Part shown: positions 56,529-64,000 of the stretch, piece after piece
How the letters are laid out: the number at the start of each line of letters is the position of its first letter
How positions within the stretch are numbered: position 1 is the stretch's first letter
Source of the DNA: Symsagittifera roscoffensis
Lineage: Eukaryota; Xenacoelomorpha; Acoela; Convolutidae
Direction: 5' to 3'
Length of the DNA stretch: 64,000 nt
Assembly (NCBI RefSeq): GCF_963678635.1
Contig: NC_087068.1
Span: 19,806,714-19,870,713 of the forward strand
Notes under the pieces: model-generated
Seen by the model: only the letters and a program-made list of their open reading frames with translations
Told to the model about the DNA's origin: nothing
Databases searched by the model: none
Made by a program: the position numbers and the translations under genes

Positions 56529-57456
56529 AACCTTGAAGTTACTCTTCAAAATCATTTCAGGCGCTAAACAAAATTATTAATATACAATAACGATTGATAA
56601 AAAGATCTAAGATCGTTTTCCTAAAACTCTGCAGTAATATACAATATGTTTGAAAAATATTTATTGAAAAATAAAAATAAAAATTAGTAGCATGACAATA
56701 AATGGTTAGTAATCATAAATCATCCTGTTGTTCCAGCTCCATCACCTAAAACACAACAGCAATCATCAACTCACTAATATCATAAAACACTAATCTTTCC
56801 TTTACACAAATTTAAAACTTTATTAAAACTTAAAGTCACTTAATTTTTAAAACCAGATCATCAAGGCTTATCCTTGGATCTTAAATCATTTTCTACTTAA
56901 TTAAATTTTAAATTTGATCATCAAGGCTTATCCTTGGATCAAACAGAACAACTTTGTTCTCCCCCACCCACTTAATTAGTGTCTAACGACCTCAAACGTC
57001 GATTCACTACCCAACCCTTTCTAAAAACCCAGGACTAATAGAAATTTTTAAAACAAAACTAATCATTCAAATTAGGATAAACAGTGAAGAACTTCGGTTA
57101 TTCATCCTTCACTTGACCCCCCCTCTTAACAGGCCCAAGATAAATCTTAGACTTAGTAAGTTTAAAATAGTATCTAACGAACTACTCGCGTTCTAATTAT
57201 ACCTGAACCTTGTGGATCGATTTACTATTCTCCAACCCTTGAACACAATCACTACCCCTAAGTAAGATTAAGTAAGTTAACACCTTAGCTTATACTAGTC
57301 ACAAGAAAGTAAAAATCATTCTTCGGAATCGATATACTTTTCTCTCCAACCCTGAACAAATAGACCCAGGTTAAGCTAACCAAAAAATCGTAAGAACTAA
57401 CAGTTTAAGAAAATAGAAATCATTTAACAACCTTTGCATCCGTCATTCTAAACCTT
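56529..57456 (+). other. Leader of copy D
   Basis: Non-coding, with blocks conserved in A, B and C, concentrated at 56990-57370. CATCAAGGCTTATCCTTGGATC occurs twice (about 56860 and 56922). The CAGTGAAGAACTTCGG...CCTTCAC block can form a small stem. No primer-binding site with a standard TGG start could be fixed. Confidence 0.65.
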
Positions 57457-57924
57457 ATGTCATTTAAAAACCTAGGAAATAAACAAACAATCATTTTACA
57501 CAATTGTGAAATAGATAACAAAAAATACGACCTTGTAATCACACCTCATACACAAACAGTTGGATACATTCGCACAAAACGACAAACACTAAAAAGAAAA
57601 ATAATAACTAAACAAAGACAAATAACACGAAAAAGATTTTCAAAAAATCGAAACGCATTTTCAGAATCAGAAACCAACAGTTTAGACGAACTTTACAAAT
57701 TAAAAGAATCAATAGATAAAAATTACCCACAACACGATCAATTATATTTTTCTGACTCAGAAACAACTTCAAATTCATCACAAAGAGGAAAAAGAAGAAT
57801 AAAAAAGCAGTACAAACACAAACCAGTACATCTATACAATTGGAATCAACCAATTCGACACATTAATAATTACATATTAACAGTCATCGAACGAAAAAAT
57901 GAGTTCAACACACACCCCAGGTGA
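57457..57924 (+). CDS. ORF1 of copy D: 155-residue basic protein overlapping gag
   Basis: ATG at 57457, stop TGA at 57922-57924. The first 35 residues hold KKYDLVITP. Residues 40-70 are strongly basic (RTKRQTLKRKI, RKRFSKNR). An acidic/serine segment (FSDSETTSNSS) follows, then a basic stretch and the C-terminal LYNWNQPIRHI, which is conserved in all four copies. The end overlaps the gag ATG (57899) by 26 bases in another frame, suggesting coupled translation or leaky scanning. Basic charge fits nucleic-acid binding. No known retroelement accessory family recognised. Confidence 0.7.
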   Translation: MSFKNLGNKQTIILHNCEIDNKKYDLVITPHTQTVGYIRTKRQTLKRKIITKQRQITRKRFSKNRNAFSESETNSLDELYKLKESIDKNYPQHDQLYFSDSETTSNSSQRGKRRIKKQYKHKPVHLYNWNQPIRHINNYILTVIERKNEFNTHPR

Positions 57925-60900
57925 CGAAACTCCAGATGACGATGAAATCTTTCCTTTTATAGTAGACGCAGATACTGATAGAGGACAAAACATATTTTGT
58001 CAAAATTTACTCGTAAATTTATTTGAACCCGGAATCAGTCCATGTAAAACAGAGTTCCCCGATGTAAAAATCAAAAGACAAATCATAGATCACTATCTAA
58101 AAGATATATGCAACATAACACAACAGTATGGAATCTACTCCATAGAATTCACTTCCCCAAACCATAATAATAGAACATATACTATTCAAACAGACGATCT
58201 TGATTTAGAATTTTCAAAAGTTTTTTCAGAATATATAAAAAGCATCCAATACCATAACTCACAAAGAGCAAACTCCATTTTCACTAATGAAGTTTTCGCA
58301 ATAATATATAGTTATATTTCGATATTAGAAAACGAAATCCCATTAACAAATGTCTCACCGACAGAAACATCTAAACATTTGAAAGTACGACATGAAATTA
58401 CACTACTCTCTAGTTATTTAAACATCATTAAAGAAAATTTCACGAAAGATGACGTTTCACAACATACCAAACACGATCTACAAAAAATTTTAGCATGGTT
58501 CATAATAGATTATTTCACACACAATATTGATTTAATTGCACAAGCAAGAAAAAATTTTAGACCCCAAAATTCGAACGATGATACCGCTATCACAGAACAA
58601 TCAGATTATGTTTGGGACCCCGAATGGTCTCATCCCGCATTTATAAGCTTTCCACAATCAATCTCAAGTCAAGCAATAGGTACAATATCTTACATAAGAG
58701 ATTATGTAAGAGTAATACCATTAACAATTGATGCAACACCATTAAACTATAATACATTTTTACCCGATACACAAAATAATAGTTTAAACTCTACAGTCAT
58801 ACACAACGAAAACCTCAATGGAACTAGGAATCTTACTCAACAAGATATCCAGACACCATCACACTTCATAAATGAAGAAATTGTACACACAACAACTACA
58901 CAACAAAGTATTTCACCAATACGCCCAAATTTAACAACACCAAGAAATACAAATCCTTCACAAACACAGGTAACCTTACAATCAACCGTTAAACCTTCGG
59001 TTGCCCCTAAATATTCACATATGGATTACCAAACATACAGACCCATGACAATACCATCAAAAACACGCAAAACATTCACTAGAAACAACTTTGCAGACCA
59101 TAATTATAATTATACACATCCATCAAAAACAAATTATCAACCACAAAGGAATTTTAATCAATATACAAAACCTCGAAACTGGGATAACCCAACGGCCCAA
59201 TATAATTCCAAAAATTTTCAATCAAACCCTCCACAGGATCGCAGTGAAAATTACCCATTTTTTCAACAAAATAAAAATAAAAAACAAACATCTTATCAAA
59301 TGGATTATTTATCCTCAGATGACGATTTCTTACAACCAGATATATTTGCACCAAATACTCAAGAATATCGTAGACAAGGAATACAGAAAACACGTACAAA
59401 TTATAGGAATTTTTCTCCACAACCGATAGATGCACAACATCAACAACCAATTCAACAACAAAATCCAATTAATACACAATCTTTTCAACCAATTCAACAA
59501 CAAAATCCAATGACTGCACACTCGTATCAAGCATCACAAATGCAAAATGAAATACCACTCCCATATTATCTTCAACAACATGAAATAACAAGAAACCAAC
59601 TTTCAAATTTTTCTCAAATGCCAAATGCAGCAGAATCATTACAAATGACAATGAATCCATACCTAATGGGTGGATCATCAATAACATCAAACAAACCCTT
59701 AATGGTTTTCACAGGAACAGACCCTGAATACTCCGTAGAAGATTACTTAAATGCAGTAACAGCAAATTTGATTCTAAATATAGGACCTGAACCAATTAAT
59801 ACGCCACTACATCAAAACTGGATACATCGACGCACAGCGTTGATACAAACAACCTTAGATGGCGCAGCCCAAAAATGGTTTTCAGTACTACCTCTAGAAA
59901 TAAAATCAAACTGGAAAAGGTTTACACAGGAATTTTCAAAAATGTTTGACTCTGAAAGAAACAAACAACAACAAAGAGTTTTATGTAATGAAATTCGCAG
60001 ATTACCAAACGAAACCATCAAGCAAATAGCAGTACGAATCGAAACACTAGTTCGAAAAGCATATTCACTAAATACACATGCCTATAAAAACACAAAGATG
60101 ACAGAAATCTTAATGATGACCTTAACACCACAATTACGGAAAATAGCAATAAAAAAGAGAGCATCCCATCCTTCTTCAATTCGAGAACCCGATTTAGATT
60201 TTCGAAAACTAGTAGACAAACTAGAACAAGCAGAAATCACGATGAAACTAGAAGAAACGGAAAATCTGAAATTACAATACGTTAACAGAATTGAAACGAC
60301 TCCCACTAATATTAATAATATACAGGAATCAGAAACAGACCTCGTTGAAAAAATCACTGAAATACTCAATATTTACGAAAAGAACCCGAACTTTAAAGGC
60401 AAACCATCTTTCAAAAAATGGTGTAATTATTGCCGACGATACGGACATAGTATTTCCGAATGTAAACAAAAGCAGCAAGATAGTCAAAATAAACCTCAAA
60501 AATACAAAGAACCAAATAAATCATTCTATCAATACATGAAAAAAGATCAAAATTTACCGAACAAAACAGTTCACAGCAACAACAGTTCAGGAAAACCACT
60601 CCCGAACAATACAAATTATACAAGAAATCAATCCCCATATAACTCAAGTTATAGAGGAAGATCACCAGAACGAAGAAACACGTATAATTCATCACAAAAT
60701 CACTACAATAGACCAAATAGTAGAAATAACTACTCCAGATCAAATTCAAATACACAACGATTTGTTTCTAGATCTAATTCCCAATCAAGAAATAACTACT
60801 ATCCAAACAACCAATCACGAAATTCATCATACAATAGGAATAGAAACTACTCCTATAATAGAAATAGAAGTTATTCAAACAATCGAAATCAGAATTACCC

Positions 60901-63900
60901 GAACAATCGATCAAGGAATAACTCATATAATAGATCGAACTATAACAGACCAAACAATAATTACCAAAACAGATCGCGAAATAATTCACAAAATCGACAC
61001 CCAAGTTATAATAATCGTTATAGAAATTATTCCCAATCACCACACCGGAATAATAATAACTATAATAACTCTAATAATCGTCATAGAAGCAGTACACCTA
61101 AACATCAAAGACAAATCAATCAAGTACAAGCTAATCCAGAAACAACATCAGACCCCCCAGGTATTGATAACACAGTAACTGATACGTTACAACTCAATCA
61201 AATAAACTGTACATCATCAGATTCAGAAAGTGATACTGAAAACACTCTTTCTATCAATATGATAAAAGTCGAAAATGACTATGAATCTGTCATATATGAA
61301 CAACCCTTTCCATCACACATATATGAAAATCAATCAGAATTTCTTCAAAATTATTACACTACACCCATAAATTCCACACCAACGACGCAAGAAACAAATG
61401 AGATTAACACTACAGATCAAACCAATAAAAACACCAAAACAAAATGCTTGAATACAAACCACATTTATCAAAATATACAAAAAGAACAACCCAAAGAAAA
61501 AATTTGGACAATACCATTTCTCTTAGAAAGCCCAAGAAATAAAGAATTTCAACCACCAGACCTTGAAATAGATTTTTTAATTGATTCAGGAGCAGAATCA
61601 AACATAATAAACATTCCCACATGGAATGAAATAAAAACTTTACACCCAAAGCTAACACCTCTTGAAACCTCCAGTAAGTTAGCAACAGCACAAGGATCAA
61701 CATTGATAAACTACGGAAAAATCCAATTATTTCTCCTCCCTACCAGAACAATGGAGCAAAGTAAAATTCTAAACAAGCCATTTAAACAAATATTCCATAT
61801 CACTGATATTAAATATAATATCATTGGAATACCATTTATTTCGAAGTATATACCAACAATTAACATCCTAAATAGTAAAATATTAATCAAAGATAAATAT
61901 ACAAAAACAAAAGAAACATCCCTAACATTTTTTCAAAGATTAAACAAACAACCACCATTCTTTTCAAAATTTTATCCAATATATAACCAACAAAGAAAAC
62001 ACCTGAAACCACTATCAGGAAACATCTATAATTTTTCAATCAAACAAGTTCACCAATATGATAAAGAACAAAACAAACAAAAATTTTATATGTCAGATTT
62101 TGAATTCAAACCTATTCATAAATTTTTCAAAATCACAATCTCATCAATAAAATATTTGAAAAATTCGAATTCAGATATTATTTCCTTACATGTTTATAAC
62201 AACACACCTTACCAAGTAACATTACCTTTAGGACTTTTAGGATATTGTGAAACCAACGCTACAATATCACCAATACACGAAAAAGCCTATCGCGTAAATA
62301 ATATACTCCAATTACTAGATATTTGCCAATCTACAATTCTTAATGAAGAATTATCTATAAATAATATAATAAGTAACGAAAACAGAAATACGGATTATTT
62401 CACAAAAACTCCATATTTCAAACCTACATTCAACATCAGTAACTACACAGAGAAACAACAAAAATTTTTAACAATGTTTAATTTCCAACATTCACAAATA
62501 ACACAAGACGAATTCGAAAAATTAGCCAAACAGCTAATTAAATATTCATCAGTCTATGCAACATCAAAATTCGATGTTGGCAAAATCAGTTCATCACTAC
62601 ATCTCCCATTAAAACCAGACGCAGTTTTCAAAAAACAGAGAGCAAGTAAAGTACCAATTCACTTACATGATAAAGTAAACAGATTACTCGATATTTTAGA
62701 ACAATATAACATTATATCACCAGTTAATAAAGAAGAACAACCAAAAGGCAACACATTCATCAACCCCGTTATCATTCTAGCTAAAGGAGAATCATTAAAA
62801 ATCGTTCTCGATGCTAGATACCTCAATTCACTTATAGACGAATCAAAATGTAATTGGCCCATTGAACCAATACAAGTTATTTTAACAAAAATAAACGGCA
62901 AATACTTTACAACCGCCGATATGAATAGTGCATACAATCAAATGCCACTAGATGAACAATCACGACGTTTAACACAATTTGTTATCGGAAACCAACAATA
63001 TGAATTTAACCGCTTATTCTATGGAATATCCATAGGACCAGCAGCATTTTCAGCTTTTATGAGCAAAATTTTTAGACCACTAATACTCAAGAAAAACGCA
63101 ATCACCTATTTAGACGATGTTTTTATGCAATCACAAACAAAAGACGAAATGTTCAAAGTTTTAGAAAAATATCATCAAATACTTCAGAACGAAAATCTGA
63201 AGGCCGCCCCGGATAAATCACACTTCTTTTTGACAAGAGTTAAATTCTTAGGACATAACATAGAAAGAAAAACAATAACTCCACTGAAATCACGCATTGA
63301 CGCTATTCAAAAACTTCAACCACCAACAAATAAAAAGAAAATCCAAGAATTCCTTGGAATGTTAAACTTTTTAAGTAAATATGTTTATAAAATGCAATTA
63401 TATCTACGACCATTTTACAACATCCTTAGACAACAAAATAATTTTGAATGGAATACAGAACATCAAGCACGATTCGAAGAAATAAAGAAACTTTTAACCG
63501 AACAAATTTCAAATACAATCCCAGACCCTGATCAACCATTTTATGCAATGTGCGATGCTTCGAACTTTGGCATCGGCGCAGCACTATTACAATCACATAA
63601 TGGTACAAATAAAATGAACCTGATATCAGCAAATTCCCGATTATTCACTCAAGCAGAGCTACGACTCTCAACTCTAATGAGAGAATGTACAGCCATAATA
63701 TATACACTGACAGAATATGAATTTCTGATACTTGGATCAAAACATCCAACAGTTTTATTCACAGACCACAAACCCATCATTTTTCTTTTCACACAGAAAT
63801 CTAACCCAAACCACCGAGTTTACAGATTTCAACTAATTCTAATGAAATTTCCAAACTTACATATAGTTTGGACTGCAGGAAAAAATCTTGCATTACCAGA

Positions 63901-64000
63901 CACCTTAAGTCGAAATACACCACCTGAATTACTTACACGAAAAACAACAGTTGAAATACCCAAGAACATAAAATTCTACCTTGCAGAAAACGAAACATCA
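57899..64000 (+). CDS. gag-pol: Gag-protease-RT-RNase H polyprotein of copy D, one open frame running off the right edge
   Basis: Open for 2034 codons without a stop. Domains: conserved N-terminal domain (1-270); Q/N/P/T-rich linker; capsid-like domain from about 600 (LMVFTGTDPEYSVEDY) to 800, with AAQKWF and WKRFTQEFSKMF; CCHC knuckle 842-855; N/R/S/Y-rich tail about 890-1095; protease with DSG at 1229-1231. In RT the first catalytic Asp is at 1674 and YLDD at 1737-1740. RNase H acidic residues are at 1886, 1929, 1956 and 2001 (LPDTLSR). All key residues are present. Gag and pol are in one frame, so no frameshift or stop readthrough separates them. Integrase lies beyond the edge. This copy looks young and could be functional, which cannot be judged without its 3' half. 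Confidence 0.94.
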   Translation, partial: MSSTHTPGDETPDDDEIFPFIVDADTDRGQNIFCQNLLVNLFEPGISPCKTEFPDVKIKRQIIDHYLKDICNITQQYGIYSIEFTSPNHNNRTYTIQTDDLDLEFSKVFSEYIKSIQYHNSQRANSIFTNEVFAIIYSYISILENEIPLTNVSPTETSKHLKVRHEITLLSSYLNIIKENFTKDDVSQHTKHDLQKILAWFIIDYFTHNIDLIAQARKNFRPQNSNDDTAITEQSDYVWDPEWSHPAFISFPQSISSQAIGTISYIRDYVRVIPLTIDATPLNYNTFLPDTQNNSLNSTVIHNENLNGTRNLTQQDIQTPSHFINEEIVHTTTTQQSISPIRPNLTTPRNTNPSQTQVTLQSTVKPSVAPKYSHMDYQTYRPMTIPSKTRKTFTRNNFADHNYNYTHPSKTNYQPQRNFNQYTKPRNWDNPTAQYNSKNFQSNPPQDRSENYPFFQQNKNKKQTSYQMDYLSSDDDFLQPDIFAPNTQEYRRQGIQKTRTNYRNFSPQPIDAQHQQPIQQQNPINTQSFQPIQQQNPMTAHSYQASQMQNEIPLPYYLQQHEITRNQLSNFSQMPNAAESLQMTMNPYLMGGSSITSNKPLMVFTGTDPEYSVEDYLNAVTANLILNIGPEPINTPLHQNWIHRRTALIQTTLDGAAQKWFSVLPLEIKSNWKRFTQEFSKMFDSERNKQQQRVLCNEIRRLPNETIKQIAVRIETLVRKAYSLNTHAYKNTKMTEILMMTLTPQLRKIAIKKRASHPSSIREPDLDFRKLVDKLEQAEITMKLEETENLKLQYVNRIETTPTNINNIQESETDLVEKITEILNIYEKNPNFKGKPSFKKWCNYCRRYGHSISECKQKQQDSQNKPQKYKEPNKSFYQYMKKDQNLPNKTVHSNNSSGKPLPNNTNYTRNQSPYNSSYRGRSPERRNTYNSSQNHYNRPNSRNNYSRSNSNTQRFVSRSNSQSRNNYYPNNQSRNSSYNRNRNYSYNRNRSYSNNRNQNYPNNRSRNNSYNRSNYNRPNNNYQNRSRNNSQNRHPSYNNRYRNYSQSPHRNNNNYNNSNNRHRSSTPKHQRQINQVQANPETTSDPPGIDNTVTDTLQLNQINCTSSDSESDTENTLSINMIKVENDYESVIYEQPFPSHIYENQSEFLQNYYTTPINSTPTTQETNEINTTDQTNKNTKTKCLNTNHIYQNIQKEQPKEKIWTIPFLLESPRNKEFQPPDLEIDFLIDSGAESNIINIPTWNEIKTLHPKLTPLETSSKLATAQGSTLINYGKIQLFLLPTRTMEQSKILNKPFKQIFHITDIKYNIIGIPFISKYIPTINILNSKILIKDKYTKTKETSLTFFQRLNKQPPFFSKFYPIYNQQRKHLKPLSGNIYNFSIKQVHQYDKEQNKQKFYMSDFEFKPIHKFFKITISSIKYLKNSNSDIISLHVYNNTPYQVTLPLGLLGYCETNATISPIHEKAYRVNNILQLLDICQSTILNEELSINNIISNENRNTDYFTKTPYFKPTFNISNYTEKQQKFLTMFNFQHSQITQDEFEKLAKQLIKYSSVYATSKFDVGKISSSLHLPLKPDAVFKKQRASKVPIHLHDKVNRLLDILEQYNIISPVNKEEQPKGNTFINPVIILAKGESLKIVLDARYLNSLIDESKCNWPIEPIQVILTKINGKYFTTADMNSAYNQMPLDEQSRRLTQFVIGNQQYEFNRLFYGISIGPAAFSAFMSKIFRPLILKKNAITYLDDVFMQSQTKDEMFKVLEKYHQILQNENLKAAPDKSHFFLTRVKFLGHNIERKTITPLKSRIDAIQKLQPPTNKKKIQEFLGMLNFLSKYVYKMQLYLRPFYNILRQQNNFEWNTEHQARFEEIKKLLTEQISNTIPDPDQPFYAMCDASNFGIGAALLQSHNGTNKMNLISANSRLFTQAELRLSTLMRECTAIIYTLTEYEFLILGSKHPTVLFTDHKPIIFLFTQKSNPNHRVYRFQLILMKFPNLHIVWTAGKNLALPDTLSRNTPPELLTRKTTVEIPKNIKFYLAENETS

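Noticed and set aside
60762-61178. A 138-codon frame overlapping the N/R/S-rich gag tail, also open in copies A (6769-7209), B (17747-18109) and C (34433-35191)
   Set aside because: The tail is built from repeated AAT/AGA/TCA/TAT codons, so the shifted frame is automatically stop-poor and reads as I/E/T/H repeats. Conservation is explained by the gag frame.
1-64000. Bacterial-type features: CRISPR arrays, operons, ribosome binding sites, riboswitches
   Set aside because: The window is eukaryotic (introns, MITEs, LTR elements) and no regularly spaced repeat-spacer array or prokaryotic gene layout is present.

Overview
This is an AT-rich (roughly 65-70% A+T by eye) eukaryotic, almost certainly metazoan, repeat-dominated window. 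The evidence is a class A-like 7TM receptor gene with a clean GT-AG intron, a poly(A) signal, several families of LTR and non-LTR retroelements, a hAT-type MITE with an exact 8-bp target duplication, and long gene-free AT-rich DNA. I cannot name the species from sequence alone. There are 200 Ns (12801-13000), so this is a draft assembly.

Four copies of one Ty3/gypsy-class LTR retroelement make up about half the window. Copy A (minus strand, 1-12186, 3' end beyond the left edge) is nearly complete but broken. Copy B (minus, 13001-21862) has lost its LTR and its pol is scrambled by an internal tandem duplication. Copy C (plus, 29328 to about 35295) is old, heavily mutated and cut off inside gag. 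Copy D (plus, 55788 to beyond 64000) is young: its gag-pol frame is open for 2034 codons from 57899 to the last base. Shared plan: LTR starting TGT, a 77-codon micro-ORF, a long conserved leader (about 0.8 kb), a basic 155-aa ORF whose end overlaps the next start by 26 bases, then one continuous gag-protease-RT-RNase H frame. Integrase with a GPY/F tail follows and, seen only in A, a decayed third ORF with hydrophobic and proline-rich parts. Gag has an unusually long N-terminal region (about 590 residues) before the capsid-like segment, one CCHC knuckle and an N/R/S-rich tail.

Between B and C (21863-29327) lie three copies of a hAT-like MITE, a decayed LINE reverse transcriptase, and the one recognisable host gene: a 7TM receptor on the plus strand (exons about 25337-25727 and 28217-28732, 2.49-kb intron), with an apparent one-base frame break in the first exon.

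From about 35296 to 46250 there is a diverged tandem array of a complex 1.6-2.9 kb unit with at least five copies. Blocks with conserved splice-like borders recur in it. One unit (41961-42702, minus) can be read as an intact two-exon gene for a small cysteine-containing, possibly secreted protein. This array is the best candidate for something undescribed, but plus-strand frames are also open in parts of it, so its coding strand is unresolved.

From 46250 to 50160 a second dispersed repeat family, recognisable by an ACGCGCGATATATTTCGC-like core, forms a 0.5-kb-arm inverted repeat plus extra copies. From 50160 to 55787 I see a tRNA-like sequence, two minisatellite-like patches and otherwise unassigned DNA.
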